A stretch of 64,000 nt of DNA, taken from NCBI GenBank assembly GCA_028551475.1, contig CM052356.1:16891884-16955883 (forward strand), given 5' to 3'. Source of the DNA: Casuarina equisetifolia (taxonomy: Eukaryota; Streptophyta; Magnoliopsida; Fagales; Casuarinaceae). The translations under genes and the position numbers were made by a program. Positions within the stretch are counted from its first letter, which is position 1, and each line of letters starts with the position of its first letter. Positions 38,531 to 50,680 of the stretch are shown here, in pieces. Below the pieces are notes generated by a model. The model saw only the letters and a program-made list of their open reading frames with translations. It did not search any database and had not been told where the DNA came from.

Positions 38531-41500
38531 TCACCCAGTTGTTTGGTCAGAACCACTACCTTGCATGTACTGAGGAGAAGGAGCAGGAATCATAAACTGT
38601 GGTTGCGCTGCAACAGGTGCCGCTATACCTGACAGAAAAAAACACTTAAGAAGTATACAATGTGCTGATCTGGATAAGAAAATTAGCTAAGCAAGTGTTA
38701 TTTTGAGTTTGACTCTCCCTTTCTCTTGCTTTATCGCCCATTTTTGTTAGAGCTCTTTTGCTTTCTTGGATGGGACATGTAAAAGTAAATCCCACACCGG
38801 TCATATAAGATGAGGGCTTTGGCCTTATTAATTGAGAGTTTTCCCACCTATCACCAATTGGTTTTAGGTGGACAACTGGGCCTCTTTCTTCTACAGGACA
38901 TAGCTGCCATTTCCTATTTTAATAACTCATCTATATCCACACCATTATTCCATCTATCACCAGAAAACTAATCTTAGCCAAGTTATCCTAGAACCTTTAA
39001 CACTGCTTCCTAAGATTCCCATAGAAAATACCCGATTACAACGTGTTGTAGAATTTCTTGCATTGTCATTCAACTTTTTCCACCTTACTTTCTGGCTTGT
39101 ATTTCAGTCAAAATGTTTGGTTCTCTGGTAAATTGCTTGATTTGACATTAAAATGCTTGATTCAACATTGCCAGGTTGTCCAAGAAAGGTTGAGTAACAT
39201 GAAGAAACCATTCAATGCATCAATGTTTATTTTACAAACAAAAGACCAAAGGTATCTTTTCTAGACAAGTGATTGCAGGAAAAGGACTAGAGTCTTTTTT
39301 GGTTTAATTGTCTTTGCCAAGTATAAAATTGCTAGTTATGTGATTAAGTAACAAAGACAAGATTCTACAACAGAAGAATACCTGTAGGATATGGTGACTG
39401 AATTGTCGGCATAGGAGAAGTTGTTACTGCATTAACACTAGCTCCACCAAACTGTACTATCTGATGACCTGGCATAGCATAACTGGGTACTGCTGCATAA
39501 CCATGACCACCAGGAATAGTTTGACCCAGTTGTCCATAAGGATAAACAGCACTGTTAACTGTCCCAGGTACTCCATAAATCTGAAGGTATTGTTGACCTG
39601 CATAAGGGTTGTAAACACCCTGCTGGAAGAAATTAAACGAAAAGGAGTATTGTAAGGAACCTAAGATATAGCACATTCTTTCTAACACCTAAAAAATGTT
39701 TCCATTACTGCTGAATTTATGGAGAAATCTGACCTGTGGATAGACATATTCAGGTCCATATGCTTGATACCTGCAAGATAAAATCACCATTCAAAGTATT
39801 TTAAATGATTAGCACTAGACCAGGATATTTGGATGCGTAAGTCAGATTGACTCTCACTAAATAACAAAGATGAAACACCATCCATAACGTTGAAACTACC
39901 AAGGTTTCCAAAATAACCATAGGCTAAAAAGTCCCTATCCTATGAGCCATCTTATGAAGGCCTAAAGAAGAAATCGTTAAAATACTTAGTCTAAAAAACC
40001 AATATGTGCCCCTTATCAGACACATCTTATCATGATTCTTGCCTGTTCAATAAACATTGAGCTGGACCACATAGCCTCTGCAATTACCACTTTTTGCATT
40101 CCTGCAATTACCAATCACAACATGTCACATCACTGTATGCTGGGGGAAACCAAATCCCTGAAGGAATGACCAAGTACTCTTATTCCCATCTTAAGTGAGT
40201 TCACATGTTGCGATCAGTAACAGAAAAAGCATAACAGATGTGGTAGTTGCAAAGGGCATACATTTAATTCAGTCAAGTGATTACTAATTATTCCACGATT
40301 GGTGAACCTCAAACACATGTCAACACATGTACGGCACATGTCTGGAAAACATTCAGCCTCCAATACCCACTAACCCAAGGTCTATCACCTAGTTCCATAA
40401 GCAAAACTAGCAGGCAATGTACATGCAGATAAGTTAGAAGCAAACGGTAATTTCAGAATTTAATAATATTATTTTTCCTATAGAAAGTGAGCCATCTCAG
40501 ATAAGTTACAGGTTAAGAGACAAAGAAGGGGAAAAAAAAGGCATGTCACCACTTTCCAAAGCAGAATTAAGCTTCTTGTAAAAACCAAAAAGAATCAAAC
40601 TCAGACACAGAAAGTTGGACAAGACTTTTTTCTTTCAAACGCACAACTTACCCGTAAGGAGGATACATCAATCCTTGTTGGTAGCTATAAGAAAGTGGTT
40701 GCTGATAGCCAAAAGCTCCAATATAAGCCCCCCTGGTGGCTTGCATACTTCCAATGTATGGGGCTGCTGGTCTTAGGCGTCCTATAATAAATAAACGCAC
40801 AAAGCAAACAAAAGACATAAACAATGCATAAGAAGACTAACAAATATAGATGAATCAAGGGCTAAAAGATTAAACTGATTGAACTTAAATCAAACTAGCT
40901 AAATTATCTTCAATTTTTGGGTCAAATCTCTGTCTAATAACAAACTAACTTTTCTTCTCTTTCCTGAAAAAATAAAAATAAAAATGAACGCAAACCAACT
41001 TGAAGAGCAACTTTGTTACCCTCCAAACGTCTGCTTCATACAACCACTAGAAGCTTGCAGAATGGCTTGAGGTTGACAAAATTGGTTTCCATTTTAACAG
41101 AGTAGTGCTTGGTGCAGGCCAAGAACCATTGCTTAGCAACATTAATCATCTACGCTACCAAAGAGACTAACAAGACAAAACCCCCATCTGCATATCTAGT
41201 TTGAAGAACTGCAAATTTCGTTACATCACCGCTATGCCATAATTAAGTCATCAGTATTACGTCATATTTATGTATGGGAAAATCCCACGTTTTAATAGGC
41301 AGACATCAAACCTTTTCTAATTAATTGTAAACTAAAGTTCAACAAAAGAATAAGCCATCAAATAAAGTTAATCCAGATTACAACATTTTGAAATGTACCA
41401 GATAACATACATAGTCAAACATCTTCCAAAAATTAATTCCAAAAGAAAAACCCAGAATATGTAATAATACGACCAAACAATGAATTTATGAACACAAAAA

Positions 41501-42216
41501 TTATCACGGAAAATGGAGGCCAAAAAGTCATACCATAAGGCATAGAAGGCCGGGGTCTCCCCAGAGAGGCCAAATTACAATTTGCTCGCCTGCCATCAAT
41601 CATTGGACTCGGATCAGCACAGGCTCTCCTAGCAGCATCGGGATCGCGAAAAGTCACCTAAACCCTCCATGTAAATACGAACGAAAATCAAGTCATTCAA
41701 TATTCAGCAAACGCTTCCCCAGTGACGCTGAACAAGGCTGGTTCACATACATTAACTAGCTCAAATGACATCTAACACTAATAAACTCAAGCACAGCACA
41801 TATTGACAATATAAACAGCTTAACCTTCCAAATTTCAGAGTGGCGAACTGACCCTTATGATCAATCCTAAGATCATCAGGTAAAACTACTACAGTTGACG
41901 TCAACGTACACTCCATATCGAAACTCATTTCAGAAGAAATATGTAAGATAAACAAACCCAGAAACTGAATACAATAAATACTCACAAAACCATAGCCTTT
42001 TGATCGACCAGTATTCTTATCAGTGATCACGACGGCTTCTAGAATCTCACCGAACTGCTCGAAGTACCGTCGCATAGTCTCGCTCTGAGTCTCCCAGGCA
42101 AGTCCCCCAACAAAGACCTTGGTAAAGGTCGTATCACCAAAAGGGGAATTCAAGAACGGAAACCCGGAACCAGAACTCGATCCCGAACCCGGACCCGGAA
42201 TCGACTGGTACGCCAT
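38531..42216 (-). CDS. RRM RNA-binding protein, ARP1 / RBM24-like
   Basis: Six coding exons on the minus strand: 42216-41986, 41657-41534, 40781-40652, 39770-39734, 39619-39382 and 38628-38531, giving 285 residues. There is one RNA-recognition motif near residues 31-108, with RNP2 KVFVGGLAW (33-41) and RNP1 [10 protein letters not shown] (71-80). An intron cuts RNP1 between GYGF and VTF. The rest is a Pro/Tyr/Gln/Gly-rich low-complexity tail ([39 protein letters not shown]) of the kind that favours self-association. The family is the plant ARP1-like group, near animal RBM24/RBM38, single-RRM proteins thought to act in mRNA stability or splicing. The ATG at 42216 was chosen because it starts the conserved MAYQ N-terminus. 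The terminal exon could be shortened by a donor at CAA|GGTAGTGG, but the read-through to TGA is simplest. Arabidopsis At1g76460 and At1g20880 are probable orthologues. Confidence 0.92.
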
Positions 42217-42259
42217 GAATGACAAATTTCAAGGGTAAAAGCAAAAAACCAATTGAAGT

Positions 42260-42343
42260 TCAGATAGGAAAAGACCAAGATTCCGGGAAAAAGACGATCG
42301 AATTGGAGATACTAAAGTCGACCCAGAAACCAGAAAGCGGCAT
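42260..42343 (-). CDS. Upstream ORF 2 in the RRM leader (27 codons)
   Basis: ATG at 42343 to TGA at 42260. It starts one base after the stop codon of upstream ORF 1 and ends 43 bases before the main ATG. It could lower translation of the RRM protein if the leader includes it. Confidence 0.35.
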   Translation of the reverse strand: MPLSGFWVDFSISNSIVFFPESWSFPI

Positions 42344-42344
42344 A

Positions 42345-42404
42345 TTAAAGGAAAAACCCTAGAAAAACCCTAGATTTTAACGACGAGATATCCTGGGAAT
42401 CCAT
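42345..42404 (-). CDS. Upstream ORF 1 in the RRM leader (19 codons)
   Basis: ATG at 42404 to TAA at 42345 in the presumed leader, encoding MDSQDISSLKSRVFLGFFL. It is ahead of the main start. Whether it is transcribed depends on the start site, which I cannot see. Confidence 0.35.
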   Translation of the reverse strand: MDSQDISSLKSRVFLGFFL

Positions 42405-42405
42405 A

Positions 42406-43035
42406 TCGAATTTTGAAAGGGACTCCAAGAAATAGAAGCGGCGCTAATCGTGAATGAGAAGGAAGAGATCGGAGAACACAGTGATGGAGGAGTAAGCCCT
42501 AAAGAATCCCTAATAAACGAAGAAAAAGAGGGAGAGAAAGTACGAAGGAAAAAAAAGGGAAACCCTAGAATAGAGGAGGTGGGGGTGATGGGCCAAGAGG
42601 TCGGTGGTGGTGGGATTGGCTGGTGGAACATACAGAAAGCATGGGCTGGGCTAGGCTACGAAAAAGTGGTCAAGACATGGAAACTGAGAACGATCCTCGG
42701 TATATTAGTACTCGTATAAGCAGTGCCCGACAGTGTTGGCGATTTCGTTCAGCGGGGCAGCAGAAAGGAGAGAAGGGAAAGGAGAGGAGAGATTTTGATT
42801 TGGCTTTTCCTTCGGTTTCTTCATTGGTGGCGTGTGAGGAGAAAGAGAGTCATGATTTGCAGCGAAGGAAGAAGGAAACGGAAAGAAGAGAGAGGGGAGA
42901 GAGAAGAAAAAGTTGGGACCCTTTTGTCTTCCAGAGTTCTCAAACGAAAGCCGACAGGTCGGGGAGGTTCCGATGTGGGACCCTGTCATCATGTTATGTT
43001 TTCCCCCAACCCAGAAAACCTTGTCATTCCTCTCA

Positions 43036-43071
<36 letters not shown>

Positions 43072-43400
43072 AGTTACCCTAATCCGTCGTTAGCTTTTGC
43101 TTTTGCACGAACTGATAGGGGAGTCCAGCACACGCAGAGGCCAACACGGACCCAACGAGGAAGTTTTCCTGGATCTCCTGTTGGATATTCATTTCCAATG
43201 CTGCCACAACATCGTGCGTCTCTATTTACATACATTGGAGCAACGGGAGTTTCCTACACTCCCTTCCGCCACTTGCAACTTCGTTCTCTGCCAAAAAAAT
43301 CTACCATCTTTTCTAACTGAATAGTTCCCGCCGTTACATCTCAAATTTTCTCTGTTTCTCAAGTCCTAGGTCCTCTGTCTTCCCAGAAGATCGTAGGCAA
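42406..43400. other. Promoter and leader of the RRM gene
   Basis: Purine/pyrimidine-biased sequence that makes overlapping open frames on both strands (42377-43324), all low-complexity shadows. It contains a CT microsatellite. Confidence 0.5.
43038..43068. repeat. (CT)n microsatellite upstream of the RRM gene
   Basis: About 15 perfect CT units, in the likely promoter or leader. Read toward the gene it is a GA repeat, the type bound by BBR/BPC factors in plants; binding here is inference. Confidence 0.9.
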
Positions 43401-43432
43401 ATATATATATATATATGTATGTATATATATAT
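43401..43432. repeat. (AT)n microsatellite with GTAT interruptions
   Basis: Thirty-two bases of AT dinucleotides, broken twice by g. Confidence 0.9.
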
Positions 43433-46400
43433 TTTTTAGGAAAATGAAGTTTAGAATTATGGGATGTCAGAACTCATAACGTGAGTTTTGAACGATCAAT
43501 ACAGTCAAGTGGTACACTTGCTACACTTTTTAAAAAGGCTTGGGATAAATTGGATTTGCTAACATCTGTTTTTTTTTTTTTTTTTTTGTTACTAATAGTT
43601 AGAACTTTAACATTTTACTTTTTTTTTTTTTTTGGGGTACGAGAATTTGCCTCTCTTGTTTTACAAATCTATCTTGAAATAGGAATTGAATCTTTTAATT
43701 TCTTGTTTTAAAAGAAGAATTGATTCTTCCTTCATCAGTATTCTTTCTACTCCACCATGAATTCATATCCCAACGCAAATGGTTGTTTGAAGTTATTCTT
43801 ATATTCTTATTTTGGTCAGTTTGTTAAGGATAATCTAGCAGAATTTAAATCCGGGTATTTTATCTTATGAAGGTACACACAAGCGGGGATTGGATAAAGC
43901 TGAAGGAGCTGTCCAAGCATAGTCAAGAAAGGGACCCTCACTTTGGACGAAGCAGGTTGTGACATGAACCATTATTATTTTCCTTGGGGAAACAGGTAGG
44001 TAGGCTTTTAAACTATTTTACAAGCAGTGATCATAAGTGCTAAACCCCATTATAGTCAGACAAACGGAACTTAGTGTCATAAACAAAGTCTAATTTAGTC
44101 CTCAAAATCAATTATTAAGAATATAAGATATTTTAATACATAAAAAGAACAAGAAGTTAAAATATTGATGGTATGAAATAATAATTATTATTGAAATGTT
44201 TTATTGCTTTTACGTATACAAAAAATTATTAGACTTACTTTAAGTGATGGCCAAAAATAATAGAATAAAATCACAAGAATCTAATCTAAGAGTGATTTTA
44301 AAATTAACAGTTAAAAAGACACTTTAAGAAGGTAATGAAATAATGTTTTAAAACTTGATTTATGATACCATATTAAAAGAGATCAAACTTTTTTCTTAAA
44401 ATCAATTAGTATGAAAATAAGACACTTGAATATATAAAAAAATGACAAATTAATGTTATTAAACTTAACTTTTGATTTTATATTAAGAATTACATGATTT
44501 TTATTCTTAAAATCGAGTATTAAGAAATAAGAATATAAAATAACATACAAAATTATAATATTAATAATTTAAAACTGTTATTTTTATTGCCACTTTGTCG
44601 ACTAGTTTAGCCTTAAGTAAGCATGGATTCTTGTGTGTTTATCCACAACCATTATGATTTTATCATTGGCTATTATAAGAGGTAAAAACAGGAGGGTCGC
44701 AATCAGCTTCTTAGTGGCTGGGCAGTCGAGACATGCACGAATTTAGGCCGGTGGCTGGGCTTTGAGTTCAAGGGCGGCCTATGTCACCCTGTCTTGGACC
44801 ACATTTTTGTTCTGTAGAGCACTAAAATCAAAGGTACCACAAGACCTCCGGATCACACTGTCTGGCCAGGGCCCCCCCGAGGAGATGATAGTTCGCTGCT
44901 AGGGGCCCAAGAGATACTAGCTTTTCATCCAAAAACAGGAAGAACTTGCAACTCTATCCAAGGCAGTTTCCCTTTCTTTCCAAATATTGTTTTCTTGCTA
45001 AACTCAGACAGACAAACTTTGTTGTCAATGACCTTGTTATCCAGATTTTGTTACGACATTATTCTATATAAAAAAGTTAACCCTTTCATACCAAAAAGAA
45101 GATTTTAAATGATATTAAAATCTAAATTTCAGTGTAACATTTTTTTTTTCAATTTGTAGACATGCTAAATACGGTGCATGTCTCACCTTACTAAAGTATT
45201 ATATTCTTTATAAATGAAAAAATTATCGTCTTTCCTATGACTGATTATAAAGAGGAAGTGAAGTTTATAAAAAATTGTCAAGGAAAATTTTCAAGAAAAT
45301 GCAACCTCTCGATGGGTTCTCGAAGAAATTTGATCTCTTCAAGTTTGTGCTTCATTGCACTCTAGAATCAAATCAAAATGAGGTAGAGTTGCTGAGAACA
45401 ATGGTTTGGGATGACACGTACGAAACTATTCCATTTGCAAATAATTTTTTTATTCTTAGCTTTTGTCACAAGTATTACTCTTCAATGGTCTAAACAGTAG
45501 TTTTATTAAGACGACTTCTTAAAGTTTCTTAAAAATCAATATTTTATTTTTGACTATATTTTTCTTTACCACCAATCTAGCTTTACTAGACCAAATAATT
45601 GCTTGGTTAGCCTCAAGGATTTTCACATTTGACGTTGCTATATATAAAGTATTCCAAACTTGTCCAAACGTAGTTTTCATAGACTCCTATTTTTAGAAAA
45701 ATAGTTGTTAAAAATGATGTGACAAAAATGTTATATTGTTAAAATTTTATTTGAGAATATTTTATACATAGAGGAATGACTCATTTACTCCGGAGATGAT
45801 TTATGAGTAAGAATAGGTTTTTTCACAATGATTGAGTGGGAAAACTTGGAACAAGAATTTGCATACTCAACAAAACTAAAAAAATAAATGAAAACATTAA
45901 ATGATACAACTTATAAATGTATTTAGATGGAAAAATCTGCCATAAGAGTGGATGGTAAACGACATGATCATTGAACATGATGACATGAAGTAGCGTTTAT
46001 TTTATATCATCAACATATTGGATGTATCCTCTTTAGGGGAAGAAATTAGGCTCTTTTCTAACATGACATCAAATTTACACATCACTACAAATTAATTCTT
46101 TATAATTTCACTTAATTGTTTTATTACTTATATACCAAGTTCTTGTGATTTTTCAATTGGTGGAGCAAGTTGTGTGTCAAGAGTAGTGGTTATCTCATGT
46201 TATCAATATCTTAGCATGTCATCAATACCTTAGCATGTCATCATCTTTATATGTTCAAGTATTCATTCTCTTAACAACCATGTTTAAAGAAGGAAATTAT
46301 GCTCTTCCTATTATTGCTAAACATAAATGTTTGAAATTGGGGTAACCTTTTTGATAAGACATACAACACCTCAACTAAGTGTAACACAACAAGGAACGTT

Positions 46401-46500
46401 ATATTGGTAAGTGCAGTGACATAAAGTATTCCAATTCAATTCTATTTGGCTATTTGACCAATTAGGAAGTGTTGTTATTCAGTATTACACCAATAGATGG
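43433..46500. other. AT-rich intergenic region
   Basis: No gene is supported. T-runs at 43569-43587 and 43620-43634. The only compositional change is the GC-rich island at 44.69-44.93 kb, listed separately. Confidence 0.5.
44690..44935. other. GC-rich island of unknown origin in AT-rich DNA
   Basis: About 245 bases are clearly richer in G and C than either flank (strings such as gggcccccccgagg and ggctgggcagtcgag). I recognise no exon, tRNA or rRNA in it. A piece of an unknown repeat or an organelle insertion is possible. Confidence 0.35.
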
Positions 46501-49500
46501 GGTAGTTCAAGGAGAAATCTGTTCAAAAAGTGAAAGAAGCAACAAGCTACTGGCACTCGTTTGAGGGTTGCAACATTGGCCTGATAATGATAGCAGGACA
46601 ATCAAGTTGCTGGCCCCACTTCTCTTTGCCTACTCCAAAACTTCCCTTTCCGCCATTATTTATAAATGGGAGTTTAGCTCATGTGTATCCGAGGAAAAAT
46701 GAATGACCATCCCATCTGAAGAGAATGTAAACCCTGCAAAATCTAAAAGAAAAAGGAAAAAACTTTAAATTCTGCAGATAACAACCAGGACTCCTTTTTG
46801 CATGCATTTAGTACATTCCTTGTGCCTATAACATTTGGTGCAACAAGTTCCACCTATGGAAATTTGTTTTAGACTTCATTTTGTTCCTCAAATCAATTTG
46901 ACAATAAGCATACATGTCATAAATAGATTAGCAACAATACGTCATTTCAATATTCACAATCAGTAAAGCTTTCCCCAGGATGTCGAAATTATCAAACTAC
47001 AGGATTGAAAGACAAAAGGAATCTGCAGGGTAGCATTGGGCAGTGGTTTCCCATCTTAAGTCCTGGTCGACTCCATGTCACTTCAATGAAAACCAAGTTC
47101 AGTCACTGGTTCGATAATTTTAGTTAAAACACTTGACTGTCGTAAAAGAAGTCCAGACGTTCTGATAGAAAAAACAAAGAGAAGTTAAATAGTGACTAAA
47201 AATCTTGCCACAAGGTCCGGAACTTTGCCAAGAGGAACAAGGCAGGCGACATGGAAAAACCCAGTACAACCAGCGACGGCAGCACAAAGCCTTCTAATAC
47301 GATAAGTTTGCCTAGAAGACTTGCAAATTCTTTCTAGTTGTGTTCGATAACTCTGGATGTGATGCTGAAGAACTTTTTGTGGGGCTTTCTTCAAGTGAGT
47401 TTCTGTTGCAAGATAATGCCACGTAGCTTAACAATTCAACCAGGTGGTAGTTATTGGAGAGGAGGAGCTGACGTGGAGGCCATAACAGTTTATCAGTTGG
47501 GGTTATATGGACTAGTTGGTTGTTGGTGGGCCCTGTTAGGAAGTGGGGGCATGTTGGAGAATGCTCTCCCATATCGAAGTAATGGCCACTTCTCTTTGCC
47601 GTAAGTATTTTGGGAATATTTCTGGATTTTATTGTATGTGAGGGAGATTGGATTTGAAGTTGGAAGGGACAAAGAGATGAGCTCAAATCAACATGTTCTC
47701 TCTAATTGAGTTATCTAAAAAATAACCTCCACATGCTACAATAATGCAAACATATAAATATATAAAGTTTAAGCAAGGATTTGAGATAGAAGAGATATAG
47801 TTTTTGAGGTGATTTGGGTTCAAGGAAATAAAAATCCTTAACTGATTGTTTTGATCATGACTTTGCAAATAGGAACAATGATTATCATGGTAGAAACTTG
47901 CTCCATAAATAATGCCAAGCATTACGTCTAGACTTTCCAATTGTTATGCAGATCCACAAATATTCATTATAGAAAAAGTAACACCTTAAAAAAAAAGTAA
48001 ACACAAAATTCGTAAGTTTTTGTTGATTGTTCTCGATTAGATTCAACCAGAAGCAAAAATTGGCAGGGTTCTTCAAACAAGTTGTTGTTTCAACTAAGGA
48101 CATGTCATGCCTATTTGATATGACATGTCAGCACTAAAAATGCATATCCTTCATTTTCATCTCCTCTTTCAAGATACCAATGAAGGCCGAGAAGAACATG
48201 GTTACCACATAGATGGAATAGTAATAGGAAGTCAAAAAGCTTGACATGACATAACTAATTACACTGATGCATGTGGTCTATATCAATACACGGCCTTAAG
48301 CCATAACATATGGATAGCTAGACTCAAGAATGCCTGCACCATTTATTAAGCTAAGTTTCCTCGTTATAAAAATTATGCTTATTTGGGAGGGTAAAAGCAC
48401 TTCCTTTCGATCTAAGAGCCTTACACTACGCTAACTCTTTACAGAATCGACCAGAGTTTCCTTCAATGGCTGGTAGCTCTAACTTAACTTCTACAATTTC
48501 TCTTAGCTCCTGTTGGCTTCTTTTAATGTTTCTATAAAGTTGCCACAACAATCAGTATCTATTCAGAGCCGTGACCAAACATCTAATATTCAGGATTATA
48601 GAAAGAAAAATCACTAAGGATGATGATAGTTAGTTTTTATTTTATTTTTTTTTTATTTTTTTAAATTCTTATAATAAAATCATATTGATCAATAAATAAA
48701 TATCAAGAACAGCTTGATAATTTTATTTTACATAGAGTTATTATGACTAGTTTAGACATTATATAATATAAAATTTTTAAATTATATTTTCATTTACCCA
48801 TATTTATTCAAGTTTTAATTATTTATACAGAAGACCCAAAGTAGAAAAAAGTTGAAGAAAATAGAAGGAAAGAAGTAACAGAAGAAAAGAAAAAAAACAC
48901 AAGCAAGATAAGGCACATGAAACTCACGTGCAAGGGTATTACTAAGCAGGTGGTGTGTAAAAGAGTGGGACTGGAGAGAGAAAAGCAAATTATCAGGTTT
49001 TTGGTTGAGCAAATAGAGAATAGAGGAAAGAGCGAGCAGAGCGTTGATTGTTAACCGACCGGAACGCAGATGGTGGAGAAGTTGTCGGAAGCTTGACCGT
49101 GTGCGACAACGCGAGTTTTAGAAGGCGACCGATTGTTAGGTGATAACTGATCATCGCATTCTTTTTTGGCAACAAACCCAACCCGGTTGCATTTTTGGCC
49201 TTATTTTGTGTGTTTTCCAGCCATAAGGGAACATATATGCAATCCTGGTGTGATTTCCAATAGTTTTTGAGTGGTTTTGTGGCGGTTTCTGACGAAGAAC
49301 GACGAACACCATTCGAGCCTTTTTCATTTGACCTACGCATTTCTGTGGCAAATTTGGGTGATTTCTTTGTAGATCAGCGCTCCAGGGGCTATGATCTACC
49401 TTTTCTAGCATTTTTTGTGAATAACAGCGGCAACGCATGGCACCGACACATGACACACGTGGTGAAGGCGCGTGGAGGCACATGGCTGCACATTCTCATC

Positions 49501-50345
49501 CCCTTTTTTAAACAACTTCTTCTACCCCTCTTCTATGTAGATATGTGCAAACTTCCTGTGAATTAAAGACACTTTGGTGTTAACTTTTGTGTTTTTAGTT
49601 TATAGAATGTTTTGTTCAAATTTTGTATTGCTTTTGTTCATATAAATACTATGTTTTAGTTTATTATGTTAGAGCTGCGATAAACTTAATTATAATGTTA
49701 TGAAATTTATGATTATAATGTTTTATGAGATGTTTTATATTTTATGTATGTGATGTTGCATATTACCATGTTTAATGCGTTTAAGTGAGTAACTACCATT
49801 TAGATGATTTGATTTGTATGTTAGAGACCAACAGGAAATAACATGCAATTGTTTCATATAATATGCAACCATAAATTAATATGGATAGAACTATACCATA
49901 TGATTTGTGTGGCTTTAGGTGTAAACTAGAATATTTGCATATCTTAATGCACTTAGTTCATTTAATTTGTGTGTAGAAATACAATGAGTTAATGAGTTAA
50001 GTAGGTTTACTATACCTAAACATAGGATAATAAATAACTTAGGAAATTCTATTATCACATGAATGGAATCAATTTTACAAGCATAAATTATCAACATTTG
50101 TATCTACTAGTTAGATGAAATTGGATGCTCTAGCATATATTGTTAATCAAGTTTAGGTTAAATTTAGTTAATTAATCCATATTTTACCTCTTTGAGTTGT
50201 TAGATAAGTTATAGAAGTTGTTCACCATTAATAATTAGTTAGCTTAGTAATTACTAATCTCTGTGAGACAATATTCATACTTATTATTATATTACTTGTT
50301 TAACATGTACATTTGTATGTAGAATTTCACCAAACACAACTCCTT
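46501..50345. other. Intergenic region, probably old repeats
   Basis: No gene is supported. At 47546-47590 the string tgttggagaatgctctccc resembles the start of some plant LTRs. 49.15-49.55 kb is less AT-rich and gives overlapping frames on both strands without family resemblance. From 49.6 to 50.3 kb it is strongly AT-rich. Confidence 0.4.
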
Positions 50346-50359
50346 AGTTAAATAGCTGA

Positions 50360-50680
50360 AAGATAAGCTTACTTCTTAGGATAGTAATGAGGGTATAATT
50401 CTTCAGCATGTCAACTAGAGTCTTAACCTTGAAATTGTATGCCATGCATATGTATCTTCCTTCAGTCCTAGGCTTTTCATATGACAGGATTAGTGCCTTA
50501 GCTACATCGTGTATGGCAGCAACATCATGCTTTCCATTGATGCTTTAAAGGTTTGTATTTGGATAGTGAGGCGTTTGCACAAATGTGGGTTTGCCAAGGG
50601 AACATAGTAGTCAAGATAGACAATTCCTTGGTTTAGGTTGGTCTCCAAGGTTGCAATACAAACATCATTATACTTAGGAA
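50360..50680 (-). pseudogene. Cinnamoyl-CoA-reductase-like gene fragment
   Basis: On the minus strand there is a segment like the C-terminal third of CCR/DFR-type NADPH reductases. It has a TNLNQGIVYL stretch (compare QxNLNxSILYL of the family), then HDVAAIHDVAKALILSYEKP, the typical HVDVRDVAKALILAYEKP block, then GRYICMAYNFKVKTLVDMLK. The following LYPHYYPKK block is in a different frame, so a one-base-type frameshift lies near 50390. Intact relatives have about 320 residues in 5-6 exons with an N-terminal VCVTGAxGFIxSW loop; no such part is found anywhere in the window. The 3' LTR of a copia element begins shortly to the right, on the 5' side of this gene. The position next to the RRM gene matches a CCR-like neighbour in Arabidopsis (At1g76470, from memory). 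It is a broken gene. Confidence 0.72.

Noticed and set aside
42377-43324. Several overlapping open frames on both strands
   Set aside because: Purine/pyrimidine-biased leader and promoter DNA around a CT microsatellite. The translations are Ser/Leu, Arg/Glu or Lys low complexity.
47185-47394. 69-residue minus frame with a hydrophobic C-terminal part
   Set aside because: No recognisable domain, no partner exons and no clear promoter. Chance is more likely.
49151-49566. Open frames of about 100 residues on both strands
   Set aside because: They overlap each other in different frames and resemble no protein family. Probably repeat-derived.
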